A DNA stretch of 64,000 bases from assembly GCA_049610385.1 (NCBI GenBank), contig JBMYZL010000006.1:1-64000 (forward strand), given 5' to 3'. Positions 15,549-25,232 of this stretch are shown here, piece by piece. The notes under the pieces were generated by a model, which had not been told where the DNA came from, did not search any database, and saw nothing but the letters and a program-made list of their open reading frames with translations. Origin of the DNA: JBMYZL01 sp049610385 (GTDB lineage: Bacteria; Bacteroidota; Bacteroidia; Flavobacteriales_D; Sanyastnellaceae). Every line of letters begins with the position of its first letter. The first letter of the stretch is position 1. The translations under genes were made by a program, and so were the position numbers.

Positions 15549-16978
15549 TGGGGCAAGTCGTAATCATTATACATCGCGATGACGCGGGTGGAGAATGTTT
15601 GCATTTTGAAGCCTCTTTTCCTCGCACTTCAAAAGCTTGGGAAGCTCAATTGCCAACTTGGCGACCAGGCCGATATGAACTGGGGAATTTCGCCAAAGGC
15701 ATTTACCGCATGGAGGGGCGTCAACCCGATGGCCGATGGATTCGACTGAAGAAAGTCAATTTGCATCGCTGGTCAGTGCCTTCAGGCGTGAATACCCTTC
15801 GGTGGACAGTGGATGCGAGAACCCTGAATGCCGGGTCCACCTGCGTCGATCCCTCAACAAAATTGATGTATGTCAATCCGGTCAATTGTGTGATTTATGA
15901 TGTGCAACGACAGCACCTCCCCTACCGCATTGAGTTGCCTGACGTGCCGAGTGATTGGCCCATTGCCACCCAACTTCCGTGGAGATCCAACGCCTTGCAG
16001 GCCCGAGATGTGCAACATCTCATGGACAGTCCTTGGATGACTGCACCGAAATTGGGTCACATGGAATACGAAGTAGATGGCGTGGCATTTCATTTGTGGG
16101 CGTACGGCGATACTTTGCCCGATTCGGATTTGTTTTTGCTTCAACACATCCGATTCACCCAGGCCCAGATGGCCTATTTCGGCAGTTTCCCAGTCGAATC
16201 CTACCATTTCATGTATCTCTTTCCTGAACGCCAAGTTCGCCATGGCGTGGAACACGAGGCCTCTACGGTCATTGCACTGGGGCCTTCCGAACTCACGGCC
16301 ACGCCCGCGGGATTCGATGAAATCATCGGGATTGCCTCACACGAACTTTACCACACTTGGAATGTCAAACGCATTCGGCCCATCGAATGGATGCCTTATG
16401 ACTTCACACAGGCTTGTCCCAGTGAGTTGGGTTACATCGCAGAAGGGGTGACCACGTACATGGGCGACTTGTTCCTTTTCGAAGGCGGTTGTGTGGACCT
16501 TCAGGGCTGGTGCCGATTGATGGAACGGTTGCTGGACAGGCACCTGAACAATCCTGGTCGACTCAACATGAGTGTTGCTGCTTCGAGTTATGACACTTGG
16601 TTAGATGGTTATGAAACCGGTGCGCCCGGGCGCAAAGGATCAATCTATGTAGAGGGAGCTGTTCTGGCCTTTTTGTGTGATATCCGGATCATGACCCTGA
16701 CCGATGGAAAGGCATCGCTGAGCACAGCCATGAAGACCCTTTGGGAACGTTTTGGCATGGATTCCATCGGGATCAGCGCAGAAGATTATTGGTCCATTTT
16801 GAACGAAACCGCAGGCAAGCCAGGGGCTTTGAGCGATTTGCGAGAGCGATTTTGTGAAGGCTGTGAGGACACATGGGCAGCATTGGTCGAATCCATGTCG
16901 CTGCAGGGTCTTGAATTGTCACGATCCCATGATCCTGAGTCAGGATTGCAACGAACTCACTTGGAACCGCTGAAATGA
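15548..16978 (+). CDS. M61-family metallopeptidase
   Basis: 476 residues. The zinc motif HELYHTWNVKRIRP (HELYH at 265-269) followed by ELGYIAEGVTTYMGDL supplies the third ligand, as in glycyl aminopeptidases of family M61. The N-terminal beta domain (LPTWRPGRYELGNFAKGIY) is also typical. Family members usually run to about 600 residues with a C-terminal PDZ domain. This one ends soon after the catalytic helical domain, so the PDZ is missing. No signal peptide is present with the chosen ATG, which overlaps the preceding stop (TGATG); an upstream in-frame start would lie inside the phosphatase gene. Cytoplasmic location is therefore likely. Confidence 0.87.
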   Translation: MGQVVIIIHRDDAGGECLHFEASFPRTSKAWEAQLPTWRPGRYELGNFAKGIYRMEGRQPDGRWIRLKKVNLHRWSVPSGVNTLRWTVDARTLNAGSTCVDPSTKLMYVNPVNCVIYDVQRQHLPYRIELPDVPSDWPIATQLPWRSNALQARDVQHLMDSPWMTAPKLGHMEYEVDGVAFHLWAYGDTLPDSDLFLLQHIRFTQAQMAYFGSFPVESYHFMYLFPERQVRHGVEHEASTVIALGPSELTATPAGFDEIIGIASHELYHTWNVKRIRPIEWMPYDFTQACPSELGYIAEGVTTYMGDLFLFEGGCVDLQGWCRLMERLLDRHLNNPGRLNMSVAASSYDTWLDGYETGAPGRKGSIYVEGAVLAFLCDIRIMTLTDGKASLSTAMKTLWERFGMDSIGISAEDYWSILNETAGKPGALSDLRERFCEGCEDTWAALVESMSLQGLELSRSHDPESGLQRTHLEPLK

Positions 16979-16997
16979 CCTTTTGAATTGGATGAAT

Positions 16998-17690
16998 TCA
17001 GAACCATGCCCCTGACAAGGCATACGTGATGAGGTTCACCCCCATTTGAAGCGCTTCTCGCCGGACGGATTCCGGATCTCGATGGACAGACCCATCTTCC
17101 CACCCATCGCTCAAATCACATTCATAATCGTAGAAGCAGACCAAGCGGCCATCCACAATCAATCCATAACCACGTGGCGGCTGATTGTCATGCTCGTGAA
17201 TTTTTGGCAGGCCTCGATCGAAGTCAAAGACTTGGTGGTACACGGGGTGGTCGAAGGGAATTTCCACCCAATCCGATGTGGGAAACACCTTTTTCATCTC
17301 CCGACGCACATAGGGGTTCATTCCGTAGTTGTCTGATATGTGCAAAAAACCGCCGGAGCGCAGCCATGTCCGGATGTTTTCAGCTTCTCGATTGCTGAAA
17401 ACCACATTGCCATGTCCTGTCATGTGCACAAAGGGGAAATCCAACAATTCAGGGTCGCCAACGCCGACATAGTCGACCTGCTCCGAAATCGCCATGCCCG
17501 TTTGTTCATTGGCAAATGAAATCAAATTCGGCAGCGCCGTGGGATTGGCATAATAATCACCACCCCCACGATATTTCAAAACCGCAAAAGAATATTCCCC
17601 GGATTGAGCATGAACCTCCCCGCCAAGAACCAACATCATGGCTACCCATGTGCCCGAAAGGGCCCAAGAATTCAAGGACAAACGCAACAT
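16998..17690 (-). CDS. DUF4159 protein, exported
   Basis: 230 residues with signal peptide (ending EVHAQ). The mature protein has the DUF4159 core: FAVLKYRGGGDYYANPTALPNL at the start, then PFVHMTGHGNVVFSNREAENIR, LRSGGFLHISDNYG and RGYGLIVDGRLVCFYDYECD. The fold resembles class I glutamine amidotransferase-like (ThuA-type) domains, but no catalytic Cys is evident, and the biochemical role is unknown. The ATG at 17690 is chosen because a TACCTTTG box ends four bases upstream; the ten-codon longer ORF would start inside the promoter. It diverges from secDF and converges with the M61 gene. Confidence 0.85.
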   Translation of the reverse strand: MLRLSLNSWALSGTWVAMMLVLGGEVHAQSGEYSFAVLKYRGGGDYYANPTALPNLISFANEQTGMAISEQVDYVGVGDPELLDFPFVHMTGHGNVVFSNREAENIRTWLRSGGFLHISDNYGMNPYVRREMKKVFPTSDWVEIPFDHPVYHQVFDFDRGLPKIHEHDNQPPRGYGLIVDGRLVCFYDYECDLSDGWEDGSVHRDPESVRREALQMGVNLITYALSGAWF

Positions 17691-17694
17691 TGAA

Positions 17695-17702
17695 CAAAGG
17701 TA
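17695..17702 (-). promoter_or_regulatory. -7 box of the DUF4159 gene; decides its start
   Basis: TACCTTTG on the minus strand is an exact match ending four bases before the ATG at 17690. It lies inside the longest open frame, so the longer start cannot be used from this promoter. Confidence 0.65.
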
Positions 17703-17746
17703 GTTCGTAGGACTACACACCTATAAAATCGTGTGCGGAAATCAGT

Positions 17747-17754
17747 TATATTTG
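17747..17754 (+). promoter_or_regulatory. -7 box of secDF; decides its start
   Basis: TATATTTG is an exact match, 23 bases before the ATG at 17778. A GTG-initiated extension from 17733 would begin upstream of the promoter and is rejected. Confidence 0.65.
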
Positions 17755-17777
17755 CGCCCCTGAAAATACCTTGCGTT

Positions 17778-20696
17778 ATGCAAAATAAAAATGCGGTCCT
17801 GTTGTTTACGGTTTTGTTGTCTTTTGCAACTCTTTATACACTGAGTTTCAATTGGGTAGCAAATGGCTTCGAAACTGAAGCGAACAAATACGGCCAATAT
17901 GTTGCTGACTCTCTGTTGAACACTGGTGAAATTGAGGAGTCACAAATTGAGGAGTATATCGGACAGGCTTCCAGAGAATATCTGCGCGACAGTGCAAATG
18001 CAGAAATTTATCCCGTTCTCGGGCACACCTACCGAGAGGTAATTGAGCAAGAACTCAACTTGGGATTGGACTTACAAGGTGGCATGTCAGTCACGTTGGA
18101 GGTCAGCATTCCCGATTTGATCATTGCGCTTAGCGATTATTCAGCCAATCCAGATTTCCGGCAAGCCCTGGCAAATGCCAAGGCAGCTCGCAGCAACTCC
18201 ACAGGTGAGACCTTCGTGGATTTGTTCGAACAAGCTTGGAATGGTTTGAGTAGCGACGTGGAATTGTGGCGAATTTTCCACAACATGGAGAACAAGGAAT
18301 TGTTCCCCGCCCAATCCACAAATGAGGAGATTTTTGCCATCCTTCGCACGGAGTCGGAGACGGCCATTTCCAACACCGAGAATATCATCCGGAAACGGAT
18401 TGACCAACTCGGAGTGGCACAGCCCAATGTTCAGAAAGTCAGCGGGGGTCGGATTTTGGTCGAGTTGCCTGGCATCGACGACAGAGAGCGCGCCCGGAAG
18501 CAATTGAAATCCACCGCCAACCTCGAATTCTGGGAGACGTGGTTCAATGATGAAATTTTCCAACGCGTCACCGCGGCAAACAACGCACTCGGACGGGCCA
18601 TGTCTCCTGAACTTTATGGAGAAGATGCACCTGCGGATTCAGCACTCACCCTCGAACAACAGCGTGCCAAAAATCCCTTGTTTACTTATTTCCAGCCGGA
18701 AATGCAGCGCCGTTCGTCCGTTGTGGGTTATGCCGCAATCAGCGACACAAACCGAGTCAATGACTTGTTGAAGCGACCGGAAGCCAAGCGTTCATTGCAA
18801 AATGATTTGCGCCTATTGTGGGAAGCCAAACCCACGCAGCAATTTGCTGCGCTCTACGCCATCAAGGACGAGAGCGGAAAGGGTAAGGCCAAACTCTCTG
18901 GCAAGTCCATTGTGGATGCGCGGGTTTCTTACGATGAAATTGGTGATGTGGTGGTCTCCATGACCATGGATTCAGAAGGAGCAGGCATCTGGGGTCGCAT
19001 GACGGAAGCCTGTGCTGCTGACAACCAGCGGGCCGTCGCTGTGGTGCTTGACGGGTTGGTCTTCAGTGCACCCAGCGTGCAATCTGCCATCAAGAACGGC
19101 CGGTCCCAGATTTCTTTCGGGTCACAGCAAACCACCGAGCAGAAGTTGGTTGAAGCCGAAGATTTGGCTGGATTGCTCAAAGCAGGCTCGCTCCCCGCAC
19201 CTGCGCGCATCGTAGACGAAGTATCCGTTGGACCTCAGTTGGGACAAGAAAACATCGATGCGGGATTGAGTTCGTTTGTGATTGCCCTCGCGGTGATCCT
19301 CTTGTACATGATTTTCTACTACAAAGGCGCAGGATTGGTCTCCAACTTGGCGTTGATTGCCAACCTGTTTTTCCTCATTGGTGCGTTGGCCTCTCTTGGG
19401 GCTGCATTGACCCTGCCTGGCATCGCTGGTATTGTATTGACCATCGGCATGGCCGTGGACGCCAACGTGCTGATATATGAGCGGATTCGAGAGGAAATGC
19501 GGAATGGCAAGGGGCTGAGCGGCGCCCTGAAAGAAGGCTACAGCAAAGCATACAGTGCCATCATCGATGCGAACCTAACCACCTTGCTGACAGCATTCGT
19601 TCTTTACAGCTTCGGTTCCGGTGCCATTCGCGGATTTGCAACCACCTTGATCATTGGTATTTTCACTTCACTGTTCAGTGCCATTGTGATTACCCGCTTG
19701 GTGTTCTTCTCGCGTTTGGAGAACAAAAAACCCATCAGCTTTTACACCGAAACCACCAAGAATTGGTTCACCAATTTGGCTGTGGACTTTGTGGGCAAGC
19801 GGAAGCGCTTTTACGCGCTGAGCGCGGTGGTCATTCTGCTCGGCGTTGGCTCGTTGGTCACGCGTGGATTGAATTATGGTGTTGAATTCTCAGGCGGAAG
19901 CACGTTTGATGTGAATTTTGAACAGGCCATAGATGCCCAAGACGTTCGTGATGCCTTGTCCGTGGCTTTCACCGAAGACGGTACCCCCGGTAACCCCGTG
20001 GTCCAAACCCGTGACAATGAGAACAGCCTGCGGATCATGACCAACTTCATGATCAACAGCGATGCGGAAAACCAAGACGAAGCCATCCAACAGGCACTGG
20101 CTGATGGTTTGGCTACTGTGGGCATCGGATACGATGTTGTGCAATACAACAAAGTGGACCCAACCATCTCAGATGACTTCCGCGATGGCGCCAAAAATGC
20201 CACTGTGTTCTCTCTCATCATCATCTTCTTTTACATCTTCTTCCGGTTCCGGAAGTGGCAGTATGGATTGGGGGCTTTGATTGCCATGGTTCACGATGTC
20301 CTCATTGTACTGAGTTTCTTCAGCATTTTCTGGGGCATCCTTCCCTTCACGATGGAAATTGACCAAGCCTTTATCGCCGCGATTCTAACGGTCATTGGTT
20401 ACTCCATCAACGACACCGTGGTTGTTTTTGACCGGATTCGTGAGTACGTCCGACTTTTCGGCAGCAAGCATTCCGACGAACAAGTCATGAACAACGCTTT
20501 GAACAGCACGTTGAGCCGAACCATCAACACGTCCTTGTCTACGTTTGTCGTGTTGTTGACCATCTTCCTGTTCGGTGGAGACAACATCAAAGGCTTCATT
20601 TTCGCATTGATGATCGGTGTGATTGTGGGTACTTACAGCTCGATTTTCATTGCGACACCAAGCGTCTTGGACATGTCGAAGAAATTGAACGCTTAA
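17778..20696 (+). CDS. secDF: Protein translocase SecDF (fused SecD-SecF)
   Basis: 972-residue fusion of the two RND-type Sec accessory subunits that use proton motive force to pull exported proteins through SecYEG. The SecD half has LNLGLDLQGGMSVTLEV (near residue 95), the periplasmic P1 region including RKRIDQLGVAQPNVQ and GRILVELPGIDDRERA, and membrane motifs GMAVDANVLIYERIREEM. The SecF half has LNYGVEFSGGSTFDV, GYSINDTVVVFDRIREYVR and NTSLSTFVVLL. The fused form is standard in Bacteroidota. Followed by a strong terminator. The start is fixed by the -7 box at 17747-17754. Confidence 0.95.
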   Translation: MQNKNAVLLFTVLLSFATLYTLSFNWVANGFETEANKYGQYVADSLLNTGEIEESQIEEYIGQASREYLRDSANAEIYPVLGHTYREVIEQELNLGLDLQGGMSVTLEVSIPDLIIALSDYSANPDFRQALANAKAARSNSTGETFVDLFEQAWNGLSSDVELWRIFHNMENKELFPAQSTNEEIFAILRTESETAISNTENIIRKRIDQLGVAQPNVQKVSGGRILVELPGIDDRERARKQLKSTANLEFWETWFNDEIFQRVTAANNALGRAMSPELYGEDAPADSALTLEQQRAKNPLFTYFQPEMQRRSSVVGYAAISDTNRVNDLLKRPEAKRSLQNDLRLLWEAKPTQQFAALYAIKDESGKGKAKLSGKSIVDARVSYDEIGDVVVSMTMDSEGAGIWGRMTEACAADNQRAVAVVLDGLVFSAPSVQSAIKNGRSQISFGSQQTTEQKLVEAEDLAGLLKAGSLPAPARIVDEVSVGPQLGQENIDAGLSSFVIALAVILLYMIFYYKGAGLVSNLALIANLFFLIGALASLGAALTLPGIAGIVLTIGMAVDANVLIYERIREEMRNGKGLSGALKEGYSKAYSAIIDANLTTLLTAFVLYSFGSGAIRGFATTLIIGIFTSLFSAIVITRLVFFSRLENKKPISFYTETTKNWFTNLAVDFVGKRKRFYALSAVVILLGVGSLVTRGLNYGVEFSGGSTFDVNFEQAIDAQDVRDALSVAFTEDGTPGNPVVQTRDNENSLRIMTNFMINSDAENQDEAIQQALADGLATVGIGYDVVQYNKVDPTISDDFRDGAKNATVFSLIIIFFYIFFRFRKWQYGLGALIAMVHDVLIVLSFFSIFWGILPFTMEIDQAFIAAILTVIGYSINDTVVVFDRIREYVRLFGSKHSDEQVMNNALNSTLSRTINTSLSTFVVLLTIFLFGGDNIKGFIFALMIGVIVGTYSSIFIATPSVLDMSKKLNA

Positions 20697-20725
20697 CCTA
20701 CTGAACAGGCTCAAAGAGCCGTTTG

Positions 20726-20761
20726 AAAGGGTTTCCTTGACATCATTCAGGGAAACCCTTT
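20726..20761. terminator. Bidirectional terminator between secDF and the M1 peptidase
   Basis: A 15-pair stem (AAAGGGTTTCC and TTGA at 20726-20740, pairing with 20747-20761; one G-T pair) with a 6-base loop CATCAT lies between two convergent stop codons. T-rich flanks are present on both sides. Confidence 0.85.
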
Positions 20762-20777
20762 TGATTTTCGTTGGGTT

Positions 20778-23700
20778 TCAATTTTGGTTTTGCAAGACCT
20801 GACGAGCAGCACGAAATGGGCTCAAATTTCGGAGGTTCAGAACCACCGAAATGGCTTGCCAAGGATTTTCTCGACGCTGCCCAGCTTCCATGACCCACAA
20901 AGGGATTCCAATCTCAACATCTCCGTCAGCTGCCGGCCAGAGCAGTCCCATGGCCCAATGTCCATCTTTCAAAACGGAATCACCCAAATCCACCTGGCGC
21001 CAAACCCCACCCACGTAAGCGGAAAGACCGAAAACAGAAAGCGCGCAGTCCAAACGAGCGGATGCCATAAAGCCAGTACGAACCAAAGGTGATGCCGTCG
21101 TCACCCGGGTGCCATAAACCCCGCCTTGCAAATTCCCCAACCAACCTTCATTCGCTGCAGATGCAAAAGACTCTTCGCGATGGGTGAAGAAACCATCCAT
21201 CAAGTAATCGTGACTGGCACCAATCCCCGTTCCGGACAATGGGAGCAAATTCTGAGCGGGTTGACCATCCGATGTGCCTGAATATCCCAAAAAAGCCCGC
21301 AACCCCCAGGTGTCTTCATCCTGATTGAAAACTTTTCGGTACTGGTGTGTCCAAGTGAACTGGTGTTGAGTTCGTTCGAAGGACGCCAACAAAGACGTGG
21401 GTTTGGCGAAGGATGCAGATGGGTTCAAAGAAGCCAAGCCCCCAGCGACTCGAACACCCAATTGAATCCGTTGCGTCTGTATGCCTTGTCGTTGTCGAAT
21501 GTCCCACTGAAGAGATGCCGCTTGTCTTTGGTCATCAGCCATCGGAATGAGTGGAGCCGTGTCATCATCGTTCCCATCCACAATCCTCCTGAGATCCAGC
21601 AAGGAAAAATTCAGATGAGAAGACCAAGCCGAAGTTGGGTTTTCGTTGAGTCTTCCACGCAAACGAAATTCATTTCGATAGTTGATGTGGAACAATCCTT
21701 CGGTGGCTTTGGACCCAAATCGACTGGTCTCGATGTTCAGATGCCAGCTGGGATGTAGCCGAAAGCCCCATCGGGCGACTCCTGTCACATTTTTCGATTG
21801 GAACCCATACATCGGCATGAACAGCCACTCTCGATTCCGCAAAGGCAAAGTAGAATTGTGAAACGCCATGCCCAGCATCCATCCATCCCGGGCATTCGCC
21901 CCAACAACCGGAGACCAAAAAACCTGCGTGAAATCCGAATCCTCTATGCGTGTCAAAAAGCGAAAGCGCAGAGGCTCAACTTGGCGGGCAACCCCATGCA
22001 GGCGTCTTGTGTCATTCGTTCGGTTGACTTCCAAGGTGGATTCGGTTGGATCCAGTCGAATCCAATCCCATTCCGTTGTTGCATCTTGCCCCGTCAGCGG
22101 GATGTGCAATGTTTGACTTCCGCCCTCCGCATTCCATGGAAGCGTCCAGCCCAATCGTGTCCACGTAGAATCCGAGGCCGTTCGCAACCCAATGTCCACC
22201 GGGGCTGATAAACCACCCAAACTCTTCAACTTCACATGCAATGATTTGTCACCCTCCTTTTCCACAATTCGGGCCTGTTTCAGTGAAACATCATATTGCG
22301 CCGTGGTGGGCACCAAGTCATCGAAAAACCAATTCAATTCCGCTCCGGATGAAATCGCCATGGCTTCATGCAAATCATCCGGTTGGGGATGACGGAATTT
22401 CCATTGATCGAAATAGAATTGCATGCCTTCATCAAAACGCGGGATTCCGAGAAAAGACGCCAACCATTGAAAAGCCGCTGCCGATTTCTTGTAAACCACT
22501 GTGCCATAATTCAAACCCACATAGTCATCTGAGTGGCATTCCATGGGTTGATCAATTCCCATTTGGGTGGTCAACAAATAAGCCAGCTGATCGCGCTTGC
22601 TGTACGGCAAATTCTGCAAGTCCAACTTGCTGACAATGGGCGCTTGCGAAAAACCCACCAAACCCAGTGAATCCCCATATTTCCATTCAAAGTAACGGGT
22701 CTCGTAGTATGAATTGATGCCCTCGTCCATCCAGGCCGAAGCCCGTTCATTGGATCCCAGAATGCCATAGAACCAATTGTGACCCACTTCATGCACAATC
22801 ACCGTTTCAAGTTCCAAATCGGATGATGAACTGCCAATCACGGTGACATTGGGATACTCCATCCCCCCTCCTGCACTGATGGTGCCATCCACCGCTGTCA
22901 CCTGTTGATATGGATAATCTCCAATCCAACGGCTGTAGACCCTTGTGGCATCCCCCAGATACGTTGAAGCTTCTTGCCAAAGGGGCCACGCTTCTGGTGT
23001 GAACATGGCCCATGTGGTGACTTGGCGGCCGCTTCGTTCCAAGATGACACTGTCTTTTAAAACCCACCAACTGGCGTCTGCGAACCACGCGAAATCGTGC
23101 ACGTCCGTCTGATGATAACGGAGGGTTTTCCATGCGCCATCCTGCGCCTTTCCGGGGAATTCATCCAAAATGACTTCTGGATCATCTTGTTTCAGTTGTC
23201 TGCGGGTCCACGCATCGATGGCGTCCAAGCGTTGCGCTTCGGCCGCATTGTCTGCAGCACCTGCTACAAAATCGCCAGTCGCACCCACGGTGTAGGACGC
23301 GGGCAAATGCAACGTCACATCAAACGAACCATATTCCGAGTAAAATTCACCTTGATTGAGGTAAGGCATCTCATGCCAACCTGAATCATCATAAACAGCT
23401 GGCTTGGGATACCATTGCGTGATTTGATAACTCTTCCCAATGTGTCCCAATCGAGAAATTCGACCACTGGGCAGTTTCACCCGGAAGGGTGTGCTGTATA
23501 CCAACCGTTCTCCAGGCAGCAGAGGATCCGGCAATTCCAACCGCACGATGTCCAAATGCTCCGGGTGAAATGACCAAGCCGCCGGCTGGTTCTCCACTTG
23601 AAAGGCCAAAGAATCCACACCTCCCAAGTCCCTTTGCATGGCCCAAAACAGAATGGAATTGCCTTGTCTGAGTTGTTGTTTGGCAAGGGCAGTCTGGCCA

Positions 23701-23948
23701 TTTGCATAGGCATTCGGCCAAACATGAATCCACAAAAAATCCAATGTATCTGAGCTGTTGTTGCGGTACTCCGTTCGAATCCCTCCATGCAGCATATGCC
23801 GTTCATCATCGAGCGAAACCTCAATCTCATGATTGACCTCTTGCTGCCAAGCGGTGGTTTGCGCAAACATCGCATCCATGGAAATCAGCCATCCGATGCC
23901 CAAGAGCATGGACTGGACAATTCGGCGGTTTGGGCATTTGAAATTCAT
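20778..23948 (-). CDS. M1-family metallopeptidase with a C-terminal barrel-like extension
   Basis: 1056 residues, much longer than stand-alone Bacteroidota M1 enzymes (about 600). Signal peptide ends near AMFAQ. The peptidase part has GGMEYPNVTVIG (361-372, exopeptidase GxMEN-like), the zinc motif HEVGHNWFYGILGSNE (386-401) and the third ligand Glu in WMDEGINSYYE (406-416). From about residue 640 the sequence becomes strongly beta, with alternating hydrophobic residues and many Trp/Tyr/Arg, resembling an outer-membrane barrel domain. This suggests a surface or outer-membrane anchored aminopeptidase. Barrel assignment is inferred from composition only. The ATG at 23948 is four bases after a -7 box. 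Confidence 0.85.
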   Translation of the reverse strand: MNFKCPNRRIVQSMLLGIGWLISMDAMFAQTTAWQQEVNHEIEVSLDDERHMLHGGIRTEYRNNSSDTLDFLWIHVWPNAYANGQTALAKQQLRQGNSILFWAMQRDLGGVDSLAFQVENQPAAWSFHPEHLDIVRLELPDPLLPGERLVYSTPFRVKLPSGRISRLGHIGKSYQITQWYPKPAVYDDSGWHEMPYLNQGEFYSEYGSFDVTLHLPASYTVGATGDFVAGAADNAAEAQRLDAIDAWTRRQLKQDDPEVILDEFPGKAQDGAWKTLRYHQTDVHDFAWFADASWWVLKDSVILERSGRQVTTWAMFTPEAWPLWQEASTYLGDATRVYSRWIGDYPYQQVTAVDGTISAGGGMEYPNVTVIGSSSSDLELETVIVHEVGHNWFYGILGSNERASAWMDEGINSYYETRYFEWKYGDSLGLVGFSQAPIVSKLDLQNLPYSKRDQLAYLLTTQMGIDQPMECHSDDYVGLNYGTVVYKKSAAAFQWLASFLGIPRFDEGMQFYFDQWKFRHPQPDDLHEAMAISSGAELNWFFDDLVPTTAQYDVSLKQARIVEKEGDKSLHVKLKSLGGLSAPVDIGLRTASDSTWTRLGWTLPWNAEGGSQTLHIPLTGQDATTEWDWIRLDPTESTLEVNRTNDTRRLHGVARQVEPLRFRFLTRIEDSDFTQVFWSPVVGANARDGWMLGMAFHNSTLPLRNREWLFMPMYGFQSKNVTGVARWGFRLHPSWHLNIETSRFGSKATEGLFHINYRNEFRLRGRLNENPTSAWSSHLNFSLLDLRRIVDGNDDDTAPLIPMADDQRQAASLQWDIRQRQGIQTQRIQLGVRVAGGLASLNPSASFAKPTSLLASFERTQHQFTWTHQYRKVFNQDEDTWGLRAFLGYSGTSDGQPAQNLLPLSGTGIGASHDYLMDGFFTHREESFASAANEGWLGNLQGGVYGTRVTTASPLVRTGFMASARLDCALSVFGLSAYVGGVWRQVDLGDSVLKDGHWAMGLLWPAADGDVEIGIPLWVMEAGQRRENPWQAISVVLNLRNLSPFRAARQVLQNQN

Positions 23949-23952
23949 GTTC

Positions 23953-23960
23953 GAAAGTTA
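23953..23960 (-). promoter_or_regulatory. -7 box of the M1 peptidase gene
   Basis: TAACTTTC (one mismatch) on the minus strand ends four bases before the ATG at 23948. Confidence 0.5.
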
Positions 23961-24005
23961 AGTGTGAAGCTTCATGTCTTCTCCCGCCAAGCCAAACTGT
24001 TGGAG

Positions 24006-24013
24006 TACCTTTG
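24006..24013 (+). promoter_or_regulatory. -7 box of tatA
   Basis: TACCTTTG is an exact match ending eight bases before the ATG at 24022. It lies inside the longest open frame and rules out the upstream start at 23974. Confidence 0.6.
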
Positions 24014-24021
24014 TTGCAACG

Positions 24022-24276
24022 ATGGGCACGACGGAAATCATCTTTATCCTCATGATCTATCTTCTCCTGTTCGGGGCGAAGGGCATGCCGAGTCTGGCCC
24101 GTTCATTGGGTTCGGCTGTGCGCCAATTTCGATCCGCCACAGATGAAATTCAACGAGAAATCCTCGCCACCGATGCCCAACCCCGCAGGCGAAAGCCCGC
24201 ACAAAGCACCAAATCGACCCCATCAGATGCCCAGAAGGACGAAGATTCCTCTACACCCGAAACCCACACCGAGTGA
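24022..24276 (+). CDS. tatA: Sec-independent translocase component TatA/TatE
   Basis: 84 residues: a short N-terminal membrane segment (TTEIIFILMIYLLLFGAKGM), the glycine hinge FGAKGMPSLARSLG, then an amphipathic helix (AVRQFRSATDEIQREI) and a charged, disordered tail. This is the TatA layout; in TatB the tail is longer and the hinge differs. TatA oligomers form the pore for folded twin-arginine substrates. The start is fixed by the TACCTTTG box. The TGA stop overlaps the ATG of the antiporter gene. No tatC is in the window. Confidence 0.85.
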   Translation: MGTTEIIFILMIYLLLFGAKGMPSLARSLGSAVRQFRSATDEIQREILATDAQPRRRKPAQSTKSTPSDAQKDEDSSTPETHTE

Positions 24277-25232
24277 TGGCCTTTGTCTTGTTGATCGGCG
24301 GCTTGGCCGTTCTGGTTTTGGGGGGAGAAATCCTGGTGCGAAATGCCGCTGGATTGGCCATCAAGGCCCACATTCCTCCTGTGATTGTCGGCCTCACCAT
24401 CGTCTCTTTGGGCACCTCTGCACCCGAAGTTTTCGCCTCCGTCCGTGCAGCTTTGGATGGCCATCCAGGTCTCGCCGTTGGGAATGTTATTGGATCTAAC
24501 ATTGCGAATCTCGCCTTGATTTTGGGCGTGACGGCCTGGATTCACCCAGTTGCCGTGGACCGCTCATTGATTCGGTCGGATTGGCCCGTGATGATGGCCT
24601 CGACGCTGGCCTTTGTCGTCATGGGATGGGATCATGTTTTTTCAGCCATTGAGGGGGTGGTGTTGCTCTGCGGTGTGCTGATGCTTCTGGGTTTTTTCTA
24701 TCGCCGCAGCGTTGCTGCGCGCCAAACCGAGGAGCCAGATGACGACGGCGAAGAATTCGACGCATTCGCCCATCGTTCTTTCGCTTTGCTGGGCACCCTC
24801 ATCGTGCTGGGTTCTGTGGGCTTGAGTTATGGCGCCGAATGGTTCATCGCAGGTGCACGGGAATTGGCCCTGTCCGCGGGTGTCTCCGATCACATTGTGG
24901 GGGTCAGTGTCGTGGCATTTGGCACCTCGGTTCCCGAATTGGTAGCTTCGGGCGCCGCAGCCATGAAAGGAGAATCCGATTTGGCATTGGGCAATTTGGT
25001 TGGATCCAACATTTTCAATATCCTTCTGGCCCTTGGCTTAACGGCAGTAGTCCATCCAGTCGACGTGACCGCCGAAGCCATGCAATTCGATGTGTGGTGG
25101 ATGGTCGGAATTGCCGCTCTCTTGCTTCCCCTGATGTTGCACAAGCGCTTGATCACACGATGGAAAGGCCTGATCATGTTTGGGCTCTATGTCGTCTACA
25201 TGTTCTGGGTGATTCAGACGGGATGGATGTGA
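24276..25232 (+). CDS. Calcium/sodium antiporter, CaCA family
   Basis: 318-residue inner-membrane exchanger of the YrbG type. The two inverted alpha repeats are clear: GLTIVSLGTSAPEVFASV with GNVIGSNIANLALILGV in the first half, and SVVAFGTSVPELVASG with GNLVGSNIFNILLALGL in the second. These carry the Glu and Asn residues that bind the ion. About ten membrane segments are visible, split by an acidic loop (EEPDDDGEEFD) near the middle. The ATG at 24276 overlaps the tatA stop; a GTG one codon earlier is possible. It overlaps the alkB start by ten bases. Confidence 0.92.
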   Translation: MAFVLLIGGLAVLVLGGEILVRNAAGLAIKAHIPPVIVGLTIVSLGTSAPEVFASVRAALDGHPGLAVGNVIGSNIANLALILGVTAWIHPVAVDRSLIRSDWPVMMASTLAFVVMGWDHVFSAIEGVVLLCGVLMLLGFFYRRSVAARQTEEPDDDGEEFDAFAHRSFALLGTLIVLGSVGLSYGAEWFIAGARELALSAGVSDHIVGVSVVAFGTSVPELVASGAAAMKGESDLALGNLVGSNIFNILLALGLTAVVHPVDVTAEAMQFDVWWMVGIAALLLPLMLHKRLITRWKGLIMFGLYVVYMFWVIQTGWM

